A stretch of 64,000 nucleotides of DNA from Sphingomonas sp. TREG-RG-20F-R18-01 (lineage in GTDB: Bacteria > Pseudomonadota > Alphaproteobacteria > Sphingomonadales > Sphingomonadaceae): positions 930,001 to 994,000 of the forward strand of contig NZ_JAKNQQ010000001.1 in assembly GCF_022662475.1 (NCBI RefSeq). The letters are read 5' to 3'. This document shows positions 1-8,711 of the stretch, one piece after another. The notes beneath the pieces were generated by a model, which was not told the DNA's origin, did not search any database, and worked only from the letters and a program-made list of their open reading frames with translations. The position numbers and the translations under genes were made by a program. The first letter of the stretch is position 1; the number at the start of each line of letters is the position of its first letter.

Positions 1-276
1 AAGATCGAAGGTCTCGCGTTCGGGCAGGACGTGACTTACAACGGACAGCTGCTCCACACGCTGTTCGTCGCGAACGACAATGATTTCGTTCCGGCATCCG
101 CCGGGCAGAACCAGTTCTTCGTGTTCGGGTTCAGCGACGCGGACCTGCCCGGTTTCGTCGCGCAACAACTGACCGGCGCCGTGCCCGAGCCTTCGACCTG
201 GGCGATGATGCTGGCGGGCTTCGCGGGCATCGGTGCCATGGCGCGGCGGCGCAAGACGACCGTCCGCTACGCTTGA
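1..276 (+). CDS. PEP-CTERM sorting domain protein, C-terminal part
   Basis: The frame is open from base 1, so the gene starts outside the window and only the last 91 residues are seen. The C-terminus has the VPEPSTWAMM sorting motif (PEPxxWA subtype), a short hydrophobic alanine/glycine helix and a basic RRRK tail. In this family the tail directs an exported protein to exosortase (EpsH/XrtA type) for cleavage, usually linked to exopolysaccharide export. The visible upstream part shows no domain I recognise. No exosortase gene lies in the window. The PEPxxWA form is typical of sphingomonads. Confidence 0.9.
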   Translation, partial: KIEGLAFGQDVTYNGQLLHTLFVANDNDFVPASAGQNQFFVFGFSDADLPGFVAQQLTGAVPEPSTWAMMLAGFAGIGAMARRRKTTVRYA

Positions 277-290
277 CGCTCGGCACAGCC

Positions 291-317
291 TCGATCCCGG
301 CATTTTGCCGGGATCGA
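291..317 (+). terminator. Hairpin after the PEP-CTERM gene
   Basis: A perfect 10-bp stem (291-300 with 308-317) with a 7-nt loop begins 14 bases after the stop codon. No T-run follows, but a second 7-bp hairpin (323-329 with 339-345) does. It is probably a transcription end; termination strength is inferred only. Confidence 0.55.
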
Positions 318-462
318 CCGTAGTTCCCGGTCCCCGAACGGGAACCTGACGTAGCGGGTGCCGGAACAGTCCCGGCCCTTCGGGTGGCGGGTAGCGCGAC
401 CGTGTCACTGCGCCACGCGTCGCTGAAAGCAGTCCGCCAAGCCTATCCGCCGGCCTCCGATC

Positions 463-486
463 CGCTATATGTCCCGCGATATAGCA
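463..486 (+). promoter_or_regulatory. Mo-box (ModE-type molybdate operator) before modA
   Basis: GCTATAT (464-470) and ATATAGC (479-485) form an inverted repeat with an 8-nt centre. This fits the ModE/MopA operator layout of CGCTATATA, six bases, TATATAGCG, with one mismatch next to the centre in each half and one at the right end. It sits 16 bases before the chosen modA start and covers an alternative upstream ATG (469), which argues that translation starts at 502. In known systems the Mo-bound regulator represses modABC here. No modE gene is in the window. Confidence 0.7.
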
Positions 487-501
487 CCCGATCGGACTTC
501 C

Positions 502-1278
502 ATGAACCGCCGCACTCTTCTGACATCCTTTGCCGCGATCGCCGCTGCGATCGGCTGCGGAACGGCCCAGGCCGCGCCCCCGCCCCCCGTTACCGTGTTC
601 GCCGCGGCGTCGCTGACCGACGCCCTGCAGGCCGTGGGCAAGGCCTATACCCAGCGTACCGGCGTTCCGGTGCGCTTTTCCTTCGCTTCGAGCAGCCTGC
701 TCGCACGACAGATCGAATCGGGTGTCAAAGCCGACCTTTTCGTCTCGGCCGATCTCGTCTGGATGGACCATGCACAGAAGGCCGGGCGAATCGACGTCGC
801 CAGCCGAAGTACGCTCTTGCGGGGCCGCCTCGCCTTGGTCGCGCCGGCCGACAGCAACGTCAACGTGCGGATTGCGCCGCGCTTTCCGCTTACGACACTG
901 CTCGGACACTCCGGTCGGCTCGCCGTTGGCGACCCCGCCTATGTCCCCGCCGGAATCTATGCCCAGACCGCACTGACGCGGCTAGGCGTCTGGGCGAGCG
1001 TGCAGGGCCGGCTCGCCCGTGCGGACAATGTCCGGGTCGCACTGTCCTATGTCGCCCGTCACGAGGCACCGCTCGGGATCGTCTATGAGACCGACGCACG
1101 CGCCGAACCGGGTGTACGAATCGTCGGCATCTTCCCCGAAGCCAGCCACGCCCCGATCGATTATCCCGCTGCCCTCGTGCGCGGCGGAAGCGGGGCGGCG
1201 CGCGGCTTCCTCGGCTATCTCCACAGCCCGGCCGCACTGGCGGTGTTCCGCCGCTATGGCTTCCGGACGGCCGGCTAG
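502..1278 (+). CDS. modA: Molybdate ABC transporter substrate-binding protein
   Basis: Periplasmic binding protein that captures molybdate (and probably tungstate) and delivers it to ModB. It is 258 residues, normal for ModA. The N-terminus has MNRR, a hydrophobic segment and an AQA-A cleavage site, so it is exported; VTVFAAASLTDAL follows, the usual start of mature ModA, and the SSSLLARQIESG and DLFVSAD stretches match the anion-binding fold. The ATG at 502 is preferred over the in-frame ATG at 469 because only it puts the signal peptide at the N-terminus and leaves the operator upstream. First gene of modABC; modB begins 3 bases after its stop. Confidence 0.93.
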   Translation: MNRRTLLTSFAAIAAAIGCGTAQAAPPPPVTVFAAASLTDALQAVGKAYTQRTGVPVRFSFASSSLLARQIESGVKADLFVSADLVWMDHAQKAGRIDVASRSTLLRGRLALVAPADSNVNVRIAPRFPLTTLLGHSGRLAVGDPAYVPAGIYAQTALTRLGVWASVQGRLARADNVRVALSYVARHEAPLGIVYETDARAEPGVRIVGIFPEASHAPIDYPAALVRGGSGAARGFLGYLHSPAALAVFRRYGFRTAG

Positions 1279-1281
1279 AGC

Positions 1282-1965
1282 GTGCTCACCGCCGCCGAAT
1301 GGGACGTGCTGGGGCTCAGCGTATCGATCGCCGGCCGTGCCGTGCTGGTCGCGCTGCCGGTCGCGCTGTTGCTTGGCTGGATGATGGCGCGGACGCGATT
1401 CCCAGGGCGTACCGTGCTCGACGCGGTGTTGCATTCGTCGCTCTTCCTTCCGCCGGTGGTGGTCGGGTTCGTGCTGATCCTGCTGTTCGGCGCGGACGGA
1501 CCGATCGGACGTTTCCTGGCCAGCCTTGGCATCCGGCTGATCTTCACTGCCAATGGTGCGGCGCTCGCGGCCGGCGTGATGGCGTTCCCGCTGATGCTGC
1601 GCGCCTGCCGGCAGGCGGTCGAGGCGGTCGACCCCCGGATCGAGGCGGTCGCGGACAGCCTTGGCGCAGGCTTCTGGGATCGGACGCTGTCGGTGACGCT
1701 GCCGCTCGCCGCGCCCGGGCTGATCGCCGCCGCGGTCATCGGCTTTGCCGCCGCGCTTGGCGAATTCGGCGCGGTCATTACCTTTGCGGCCAACATTCCG
1801 GGCGAGACGCAGACACTCGCGCTGGCCATCTATGCCGCGCTCCAGCAACCCGGTGGCGAGGCGGTCGCGTTGCGCCTGGCGGGGATCTCGTTCGGCGTGG
1901 CGATCGTCGCGCTGCTCCTGTCGGAGGCGTTGCTGGCCTATGGCCGGCGGCGGAGTGGGCAATGA
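1282..1965 (+). CDS. modB: Molybdate ABC transporter permease
   Basis: Inner-membrane channel subunit of the molybdate importer, 227 residues with about five hydrophobic helices. The coupling-loop region has EAVADSLGAGFWDR and a GEFGAV motif typical of ModB/CysT permeases (EAA loop). It starts with GTG 3 bases after modA ends and its TGA overlaps the modC ATG (ATGA), so the three genes are almost certainly translated together. Its partners are ModA in the periplasm and ModC in the cytoplasm. Confidence 0.93.
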   Translation: MLTAAEWDVLGLSVSIAGRAVLVALPVALLLGWMMARTRFPGRTVLDAVLHSSLFLPPVVVGFVLILLFGADGPIGRFLASLGIRLIFTANGAALAAGVMAFPLMLRACRQAVEAVDPRIEAVADSLGAGFWDRTLSVTLPLAAPGLIAAAVIGFAAALGEFGAVITFAANIPGETQTLALAIYAALQQPGGEAVALRLAGISFGVAIVALLLSEALLAYGRRRSGQ

Positions 1966-2735
1966 TCTCGGTCGCGATCAAGCGCAGGCTCGGCGAATTC
2001 ACGCTCGACGTGGCGTTCGAGGGTGCGGCCAACGGCGTGACAGCGCTGTTCGGCCCTTCGGGCGCCGGCAAAAGCGCGACGCTGGCCGCAATTGCCGGGA
2101 GCGGCATGATCGAGGCGGGGCGGATCGTGCTGGGGGACCGCGTGCTGTTCGATCATGGTTCCCGGGTCAACGTACCGCCGCGCGCGCGCCGGATCGGCTG
2201 GGTGTTCCAGGACGCGCGGTTGTTCCCCCACCTGCGGGTGGATGCGAACCTGCGTTACGGACTGAAGCGCGCGCCGGGGCCGCATCGCATCGGGTTCGAC
2301 CAGGTCGTCGCGACGCTCGACATCGGCCATCTGTTGCGGCGCGGCGTTCGCGACCTGTCGGGTGGCGAGCGTCAGCGGATCGCACTCGGCCGCGCGTTGC
2401 TGAGCCAGCCCGAGCTGCTTTTGCTGGACGAACCGCTCGCCGCGCTAGATGGCGCGCGCAAGGACGAGATCCTGGCGTATATTGCGCGGCTCAAGGCCGA
2501 TTTCGCGCTGCCGATGCTGTATGTCACCCACAGTCCGGACGAGGTCCGCGCGGTTGCGGATCACGTTGTGATGCTCGAGCACGGGCGGGTGGTGGCGACC
2601 GGAGGGCCGTCGATCGTCGGAGGGGATCGCATCACCGCCCGGATCGTCGCGCGCGATCGCGACGGGGTGCTGATCCGCGTGCCGCGCGGGGACGTGACGA
2701 CGGGCGACCGGCTGGATCTGCTGATCGATCGCTGA
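1962..2735 (+). CDS. modC: Molybdate ABC transporter ATP-binding protein, short form
   Basis: ATPase that drives molybdate import. Walker A GPSGAGKS is at about residue 31, the signature LSGGERQR at about 132, Walker B LLLLDEPLAALD at about 152, and the H-loop is in YVTHSPDE. At 257 residues it is about 100 shorter than the usual ModC (about 350): the ABC domain is complete but only about 45 residues follow, so the C-terminal Mop/TOBE molybdate-sensing domain is reduced or absent. The reading frame looks intact with no sign of a frameshift, so this may be a natural short form. The start overlaps the modB stop. Confidence 0.9.
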   Translation: MISVAIKRRLGEFTLDVAFEGAANGVTALFGPSGAGKSATLAAIAGSGMIEAGRIVLGDRVLFDHGSRVNVPPRARRIGWVFQDARLFPHLRVDANLRYGLKRAPGPHRIGFDQVVATLDIGHLLRRGVRDLSGGERQRIALGRALLSQPELLLLDEPLAALDGARKDEILAYIARLKADFALPMLYVTHSPDEVRAVADHVVMLEHGRVVATGGPSIVGGDRITARIVARDRDGVLIRVPRGDVTTGDRLDLLIDR

Positions 2736-2768
2736 TGTGACGCCCCACGCCTCCCGATGACGACCAAG

Positions 2769-2786
2769 CCCCGGCCGTCGCCGGGG
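2769..2786. terminator. Hairpin between convergent modC and the polysaccharide gene
   Basis: CCCCGGC (2769-2775) and GCCGGGG (2780-2786) form a 7-bp GC stem with a 4-nt loop. It lies in the 84-bp gap between two genes that run toward each other, so it could end transcription from both sides. Its sequence is a single, slightly changed half of the repeat found as pairs near 7.9, 24.3, 46.6 and 52.0 kb. Confidence 0.5.
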
Positions 2787-2819
2787 AAGCGCGGTGCCTG
2801 GTTCCCTCGAACGCCCAGC

Positions 2820-5800
2820 CTAGACGTTCACGCGCCCGGTCCGCACCAGCTTGCCCCATCCCACGCTTCGTCCGCGCAGCGCCTGGGTAATCGCCTTCAA
2901 CACGACATAATACATGATCTGGCGATAGCCGAAGCGCTGCGGCACCAGCAGCCACAACAGCCGCCAATCCTCGCGCCGTTCCAGCGCGAACGCGACCGTC
3001 GCGGCGAGCAGGTCGATCAGCGTGAAGACCAGCCAGTAGATCAGCATCTTCTCGACATCATGCTGCGTCTGCGCCCAGCCATGCGCCAGCACGGCGAGAT
3101 AGGTCATGACGAAACTGACGATCAGCGCGAGATCGATGATCGGTGAGATCGCAGCGAACACGATCTGGAACAGGATCGCCTGCGGCAGCCCGACGCGCGC
3201 GAGCCCGCGGGGTTTGCCCGTGGCCATGATCACGCCGTGCTTCCACAGGCATTGCAGCGTCCCGAACGCCCAGCGGAAGCGCTGCTTGGCGAGGCCCTTG
3301 ATCGTCTCGGGCGATTCGGTCCAGGCGACGGCATATTGGTCATAGGTGACCTTCCATCCGGCGCGCTGGATCGCAATCGTCAGGTCCTGGTCCTCGGCGA
3401 GCGTGTCGTCCGGGTAGCCGCCGACCTGCTTGATCGCTGACAAACGCCACGCACCCACCGCGCCTGGCACCACCGTCATCGCATCGAGCCGCGCGAGGGC
3501 GCGCCGTTCGAGGTTCTGCGCGGTAATGTATTCGACCGCCTGGAACCGCGTGAGCAGATTGACGCGGTTGCCGACCTTGGCATTGCCCGCGACTGCCCCG
3601 AGCGCGGGGTCGACGAACCAGCGCGCCAGCCGCGCGATCGTGGTCGGCTCGAACTGCGTATCGGCATCGAGTGCGATCACGATCTCGCCGGTCGCCAGCT
3701 CGATTCCCCGATTGAGCGCGCGCGCCTTGCCGCCATTCTCGAGCGTCAGCAGCTTCACGCGGGCATCGCCGGCAAATGCGGCCTGAATCACCGCGCTGGT
3801 CCCGTCGGACGAGCCGTCGTCGATCACGATCACCTCGACCCGGACGTCGGTCGACGCGAGCACGCCGCGCACCGCGCGCTCGATCACCAGTTCCTCGTTG
3901 AACGCGGGGATCATCACCGTGACGAACGTGGTCGGGTCGATCGGCGGGAACACCATCCGCCCCTCGCGCCGCGCCTGGATCAGGGCAAGCGCCGACAGGA
4001 CGATCGCGCGGGCGATTCCGATCGAGATCGCAAAGAAGAAGATCCAGCCAAGCGCGATGACGATACCGCCCAGCGCGCTGAAGATGAACAGGTTGAACTG
4101 CGCAGCGACCTGTTCGCTCTCGGTGATCGGCGGCATCGCGAGGTTGCGCGGGATGCCGGCCAGTTCCGACACCGGCACGAAGCGGTACCCCTTGGCCCGG
4201 AGCTGATCGATGATCTGCGGCAGCGCAGCCACGGTCTGCGAACGATCGCCGCCCGCGTCGTGGAGCAGCACGATGTTGCGGCTGCACTGCGGCTCACCGT
4301 CACCCGTGCACCGCCCGACCGGATCCGTGACGTCGTCGACCGTGCTGTCGATGATCGACTGCGTGCCCGGTCGTTTCCAGTCACCCGGATCGACGTGCAG
4401 ACCGACCGAGATGTAGCCGCGGTTCTGCGCCTGCAACGCCGGATCGATTTCGTCCGCGGTGGTCGGCTCGGCATCGCCGAAATAGGGCGCGCGGAACAGT
4501 CGCAAGGAATGCCCCGTGAACGCCTGGAACAACCGTTGCGTGGTGTTCAGCTGGAAGCTCGTCTCGGTTTCCGAGGCACCCGCCAGATTGGGGTGGGTAT
4601 AGGTGTGGCTGCCGATCTCATGGCCTTCGCGCATCATCCGTTCGAGCAGGCGGCGCTGGGTCAGCGCATTCTCGCCGATGATGAAGAACGTGCCCGGAAC
4701 CTTCTTTTCCTTCAGGATGTCGAGAATGCGCGGGGTCCAGGTAGGATCGGGCCCGTCGTCGAACGTCAGCGCCACCAGGCCGGGGCGATACCCGGTCCGC
4801 GCGACGATGTACGGCGATGGCAACTGGACGAAACGAACGTCGCCGATCCCGCCGCGCGCATTGGCCACCGCTTGGCGAACACCCGCGACCGGTACGCCCG
4901 CGATCTTGAGGATCTCGCCGCTGCCCTCGATGTCGACGTCGGTACCCGCCGGGATCGCGTTGATCGTCGAAGGCGCGGGCAACGTGCGGTGCGAGCGACC
5001 GAAGACGGACCAGAGCCCGGGATCCTCCGCGCCCAGGCGCCACACCGCGACGCCGTTCAGCCCGACGCGGTTGAGGAATTTCATCTCGTTATACGCGGAC
5101 GCCGCATCGAGCAGCCAGACGACATGGCGACTCTTGCCTTCCATATAGGCGAAGCTGGTGTTGCCGCTCGCCTTGTCAAACACCGGCATTGCGCTCGATT
5201 CGCGCGCGTTCTGCCATGCCTCGTCGATCGAGAGCGGTTCGCCGCCGCCGTCGTGCCAGTCATAGCCATAGCTGCCGATCGCGACGACGATCTTGCTGCG
5301 CGGGACACCGCGCACCGCGCGTGCGACCGACTGTTCGAACCACCCCTGCGAGGCGATCGGTCCGGACTCGCCGCCGACCTCGTGCTCGTCATAGGCCATC
5401 AGGAACACGCGATCGACGATGGCGGCGAACGCCCCGATGTTCCAGCCGTCCTCGCCCTCGGCCGCCCCGATCGGGACCGCGATCGCGATGACCCAATTGT
5501 GCCTGGCGAAGCGCGCCTTGGTTTCGCGCAGGAAGGTGCGGAAGTCGGCCTGCCCGCGCGGGCTCAGTTCCTCGAAGTCGAAGAACGCACCACCCGCGCG
5601 ATTCTGCGCCAGCCAGGGTTCCAGTCGATCGAGGAACGCCTTGCGTTGCGCAGCCGAGCGCAACATTGCCTCCATGCCCTTCGCGTCCCAATTGCCGTCC
5701 TTGGCGTTCTGGATCATCGGCAGCAGCAACGGGCGATGCGGCGAGCGGTTGAGGATCTCGCGCCCAGCGGTATCGCGATAGACGGTGATGTCGTGCGCGG

Positions 5801-6203
5801 CGCCCGTCACCGATACCCAGCCGGGGATCAGCCAGTCGAGTTCCCCGATGTGACGCCTCAACGACGCGACGCTCGACTGATCCCATGGCACGTGAAAGGC
5901 GATCGCCAGCGGCTGGTCGACCGCTGCCCCGACCCCACGCGGCGGCGCGGCGCCCATCAACCGTGCATAATCGATGATCCTCCGCCGCGCGCGCTTGAGC
6001 AACGGATCGTGCGGCGGGGGCAGCTTGGTAAAAGCCGCATGTTCCGCTTCGACGGGCAGCAACGGGGGCGCCGGCACCGCACCGATCGACACCCCGAGCG
6101 CGGCGATCGACAGCAGCAGCAGCAATATGAAAGCTGCCACGGCCATGGCAAAGCGACGACGCCGGCGACCCGAGGCATCATAGAAAACGGGCGCACGGCT
6201 CAT
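2820..6203 (-). CDS. Fused GH18-like / polysaccharide deacetylase / GT2 glycosyltransferase membrane protein
   Basis: A 1127-residue protein in three parts. After a basic N-terminus and one membrane helix (about 18-42) comes a glycoside hydrolase 18-like barrel (about 90-420) with a FFDFEE core and LMAYDEHE. Next is a NodB deacetylase domain (from about 475) with TFDDGPDPTW and the metal-site SHTYTHPN. A membrane helix leads to a family 2 glycosyltransferase (from about 760) with IPAFNEE, DDGSSDGTS, ALDADT and QRFRWAFGT, then several helices. Family knowledge suggests a processive synthase for a beta-linked aminosugar polymer with export-side trimming; the actual polymer is unknown. The ATG at 6203 is chosen because it has AAGGAAG upstream; the open frame runs on 5' without another good site. 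Divergent from the ferredoxin reductase. Confidence 0.88.
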   Translation of the reverse strand: MSRAPVFYDASGRRRRRFAMAVAAFILLLLLSIAALGVSIGAVPAPPLLPVEAEHAAFTKLPPPHDPLLKRARRRIIDYARLMGAAPPRGVGAAVDQPLAIAFHVPWDQSSVASLRRHIGELDWLIPGWVSVTGAAHDITVYRDTAGREILNRSPHRPLLLPMIQNAKDGNWDAKGMEAMLRSAAQRKAFLDRLEPWLAQNRAGGAFFDFEELSPRGQADFRTFLRETKARFARHNWVIAIAVPIGAAEGEDGWNIGAFAAIVDRVFLMAYDEHEVGGESGPIASQGWFEQSVARAVRGVPRSKIVVAIGSYGYDWHDGGGEPLSIDEAWQNARESSAMPVFDKASGNTSFAYMEGKSRHVVWLLDAASAYNEMKFLNRVGLNGVAVWRLGAEDPGLWSVFGRSHRTLPAPSTINAIPAGTDVDIEGSGEILKIAGVPVAGVRQAVANARGGIGDVRFVQLPSPYIVARTGYRPGLVALTFDDGPDPTWTPRILDILKEKKVPGTFFIIGENALTQRRLLERMMREGHEIGSHTYTHPNLAGASETETSFQLNTTQRLFQAFTGHSLRLFRAPYFGDAEPTTADEIDPALQAQNRGYISVGLHVDPGDWKRPGTQSIIDSTVDDVTDPVGRCTGDGEPQCSRNIVLLHDAGGDRSQTVAALPQIIDQLRAKGYRFVPVSELAGIPRNLAMPPITESEQVAAQFNLFIFSALGGIVIALGWIFFFAISIGIARAIVLSALALIQARREGRMVFPPIDPTTFVTVMIPAFNEELVIERAVRGVLASTDVRVEVIVIDDGSSDGTSAVIQAAFAGDARVKLLTLENGGKARALNRGIELATGEIVIALDADTQFEPTTIARLARWFVDPALGAVAGNAKVGNRVNLLTRFQAVEYITAQNLERRALARLDAMTVVPGAVGAWRLSAIKQVGGYPDDTLAEDQDLTIAIQRAGWKVTYDQYAVAWTESPETIKGLAKQRFRWAFGTLQCLWKHGVIMATGKPRGLARVGLPQAILFQIVFAAISPIIDLALIVSFVMTYLAVLAHGWAQTQHDVEKMLIYWLVFTLIDLLAATVAFALERREDWRLLWLLVPQRFGYRQIMYYVVLKAITQALRGRSVGWGKLVRTGRVNV

Positions 6204-6388
6204 CGGCGAGACTTCCTTTGTAACAGCCTGACACAATCGCATCGGTCCCTTCGCATGGCCATAGCCCGACGCCAAGATGACATTGAATTCATTCGGCCCT
6301 TCGCGGGCGGCGGATCGTTGCGGCCGGGCTTCATTGCTTGCCCCGTTGCGACATGCGGCTACGATCGACCGACAGGAGAACGAACGAC

Positions 6389-7684
6389 ATGCGCCACATC
6401 GCAATCATCGGTTCGGGACCGGCCGGATATTATACCGCCGAGGCGTGCCAGAAGGCGTTCGGCAGCGATTGCCGGATCGACATCCTCGATCGGCTGCCGG
6501 TGCCTTATGGCCTGATCCGCACCGGCGTCGCCCCGGATCATCAATCGATCAAGGGCGTCGCGCGGCGCTACGAAGCGGTCGCGTTGAGCGATACCGTGCG
6601 GTTCGTCGGCAATGTATCGGTCGGGGACGATGTCGCGATCGCGGAACTGCTCGACCTGTACGATGCGGTCGTGCTTGCGACCGGCGCGCCGGCGGACAAG
6701 CCGCTCGGGGTGCCGGGGGACGATTTGCCGGGCGTGATCGGCTCGGCGGCGTTCGTCGGGTGGTACAATGGCCACCCTGATTTCGCGCAGCTCGATCCCC
6801 CCGTCCACGGACTGGACGCCGTCGTCGTCGGCGCGGGGAACGTCGCGCTCGACGTCGCGCGGATCCTCGCCAAGACCGAGGCCGAATTCGGCGGGTCGGA
6901 TATCGTCGGCCATGCGCTCGACCGGCTGCGGGCGGCCGAACATGCGACCGTGACCTTGCTCGCGCGGCGTGGCCCGCACCAGATCGCGATGACACCCAAG
7001 GAACTCGGCGAGCTGGCGCATCTGACCCGGGCCGTCCCGCTGGTCGACCCTGCCGACCTTCCACCGATCGCGGCGGATGCCGAGCTCGAACCAGGGCTGT
7101 GCAAATCGGTCGCGTATTTGCGCGACTTCGCAGCCGTGCACGATGACAAGCCGGTACGGATCGTGTTCGATTTCTTCGCCCGCCCGGTCCGGATCGAAGG
7201 CGACGCCAGCGCAGAGCGGGTCATCGTCGCCCGCACGCGAATCGATCCGACGGGTCGCGTCGTCGATACCGGCGAGGAATATGCCATCCCCGCAACGCTG
7301 GTGGTGAGCTGCATCGGTTATCGCACCCCCCCGATCGCCGGCGTGCCCTATGACGATGCGCTGGGCCGCTTCGCCAATGTCGACGGACGCATCGCGCCGG
7401 GGCTCTATGCGGTCGGCTGGGCACGGCGCGGCCCGACGGGTACGATCGGGACCAACCGCCCGGACGGCTTCGCGATCGCCGAGTTGATCGCGGCGGACAT
7501 CGCAGCCGGCAGCGGCAAGCCGGGTCGTGCCGGGCTCGATGCGCTGCTCGATCAGCGCGGCGTCGATATCGTCACCTTCCGCGACTGGCAGAAGATCGAA
7601 GCCGCCGAAATCACCCGAGCGAGAACAGGCGCGCCGCGCGAGAAATTCGCGACGATCGCCGAGATGCTCGCCGCGCGTGCCTAG
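6389..7684 (+). CDS. FprA-type NADPH-ferredoxin reductase
   Basis: FAD enzyme of the adrenodoxin-reductase/FprA class, passing electrons between NADPH and ferredoxin. It is 431 residues. The FAD-binding GSGPAGYYTA is at about residue 8, DRLPVPYGLIRTGVAPDH is the family signature, the NADPH site is VVGAGNVALDVAR, and GWARRGPTGTIGTN near the C-terminus is the second FAD contact. The start at 6389 has AGGAG 10 bases upstream. No ferredoxin gene is next to it, so the physiological partner (for example a ferredoxin for P450 or Fe-S assembly) cannot be named. About 185 bp of shared promoter DNA separates it from the polysaccharide gene. Confidence 0.9.
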   Translation: MRHIAIIGSGPAGYYTAEACQKAFGSDCRIDILDRLPVPYGLIRTGVAPDHQSIKGVARRYEAVALSDTVRFVGNVSVGDDVAIAELLDLYDAVVLATGAPADKPLGVPGDDLPGVIGSAAFVGWYNGHPDFAQLDPPVHGLDAVVVGAGNVALDVARILAKTEAEFGGSDIVGHALDRLRAAEHATVTLLARRGPHQIAMTPKELGELAHLTRAVPLVDPADLPPIAADAELEPGLCKSVAYLRDFAAVHDDKPVRIVFDFFARPVRIEGDASAERVIVARTRIDPTGRVVDTGEEYAIPATLVVSCIGYRTPPIAGVPYDDALGRFANVDGRIAPGLYAVGWARRGPTGTIGTNRPDGFAIAELIAADIAAGSGKPGRAGLDALLDQRGVDIVTFRDWQKIEAAEITRARTGAPREKFATIAEMLAARA

Positions 7685-7770
7685 CGTTCGGCGGAGCGAT
7701 CATCGCCAACCGCCACTTTTCGCTTGATCGCAGCCCGCCGCCCGGCTAACCGCTCGCCCCTGCAATGTGT

Positions 7771-7847
7771 CGGGGCGTGGCGCAGTCTGGTAGCGCACTG
7801 GTCTCGGGGTCCAGGGGTCGTAGGTTCGAATCCTATCGCCCCGACCA
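7771..7847 (+). tRNA. tRNA-Pro (anticodon CGG)
   Basis: A 77-nt cloverleaf: the acceptor CGGGGCG pairs with CGCCCCG, the D-arm has GCGC stems with AGTCTGGTA, the anticodon loop CTCGGGG carries CGG, the T-arm has GGTTCGAATCC, and CCA is encoded. The last anticodon-stem pair is a T-T mismatch, which I read as tolerated because all other stems are intact. Confidence 0.95.
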
Positions 7848-7915
7848 TTGCAGCGATAGCTTCGCCCTGGCGGCTCGAGGCGTGATCCCCGAAAATTTTT
7901 TGATAGTCTTGTACA

Positions 7916-8016
7916 CTTCCCCGGCGAAGGCCGGGGCCCAGTAGCGGGCGTTTTGCCTGCGGGCGCTGCGCTACCTTACCTCGACCTTCGCTACTGGGCC
8001 CCGGCCTTCGCCGGGG
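7916..8016. repeat. Family A palindrome pair
   Basis: Two inward-facing copies of a palindromic unit (CTTCCCCGGCGAAGGCCGGG then CCCAGTAGC, and its reverse complement) enclose a unique core of about 45 bp. The same pair occurs at 24320-24425, 46540-46643 and 51943-52047. Here it fills the gap between tRNA-Pro and the 3' end of the peroxiredoxin gene. The unit is REP-like; a role in transcription ending is inferred. Confidence 0.85.
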
Positions 8017-8039
8017 TGGTAGAACTTTGCTGTAAAACC

Positions 8040-8588
8040 TCAGCCCTTGTGCTTCGCGCGCCAGTCGCGAACCGCCTGGAGTGTCCCCTCGACATGGCCG
8101 ACCGGGTTGTTCTGGGTGAGCTCGTAGATCACCTCGCCGGTCGGCGCGATGACATAGGACGTGCGGCTCGTGATCTTCGAGCCCGCCGCATAGGACACGT
8201 CATAGTTGCTGATCATCGGCGGAGTCGCGGCGGCGACCGGGAAGGCGCTGCGGCATTCTTCCTTCGAGAAGGCATCGATCTTGTCGATCCCGCCCGCGGT
8301 CAAGCCGACCAGCGTCGCACCCGCCTTCTTGAAGTCGGCGGCGGCCTCGGCGAACTTGTGCGCTTCGATCGTGCAGCCTGCAGTAAAGGCGGCGGGGAAG
8401 AAGTAGACCACGACCGGGCCCTTCTTGAGCGCCGATGCGAGCGAGAAGGTGAACGGCTTGCCACCGAGCGCGCCCTGCGTGGTGAAGTCGGGGGCCTTCG
8501 CCCCGACCTTGAGCGCAGCCGTCGCCGGGGCGGCGAGCATCAGCGTGCCGGCAAGCGCGGCAGCGGCGTACGAACGGGCGAGCTTCAT
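8040..8588 (-). CDS. Exported peroxiredoxin (BCP/PrxQ-like)
   Basis: Thiol peroxidase that reduces hydrogen peroxide or organic peroxides, 182 residues. Residues 1-24 form a signal peptide ending APATAA, so it acts in the periplasm, unlike the usual cytoplasmic Bcp. The AhpC/TSA fold shows KVGAKAPDF, the [14 protein letters not shown] peroxidatic site (Bcp has TPGCT) and a second cysteine in EECRSAF for the disulfide. The start at 8588 has AGGAGAA upstream; the frame stays open far beyond it, but that part is only the antisense of lepA. A periplasmic thiol reductant would be needed; none is nearby. Confidence 0.88.
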   Translation of the reverse strand: MKLARSYAAAALAGTLMLAAPATAALKVGAKAPDFTTQGALGGKPFTFSLASALKKGPVVVYFFPAAFTAGCTIEAHKFAEAAADFKKAGATLVGLTAGGIDKIDAFSKEECRSAFPVAAATPPMISNYDVSYAAGSKITSRTSYVIAPTGEVIYELTQNNPVGHVEGTLQAVRDWRAKHKG

Positions 8589-8711
8589 CCAAATTCTCCT
8601 GTCGATTTGATCCGGAGCGTAGCTCGCCCCCTGCCCCGCCGCCAGCGGCAATTGTGCCGCTGCGACTCGCGCGATGTTGCGTTGGCCCGCGTGCATGCTA
8701 TCGCCACGAGC

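Noticed and set aside
469..501. Upstream in-frame ATG for modA
   Set aside because: It lies within the Mo-box and would put 11 residues before the signal peptide.
4260..6515. 751-codon open frame on the plus strand
   Set aside because: It is antisense to the GH18/NodB/GT2 gene, rich in Arg/Ala/Asp with no domain; a GC-rich shadow frame.
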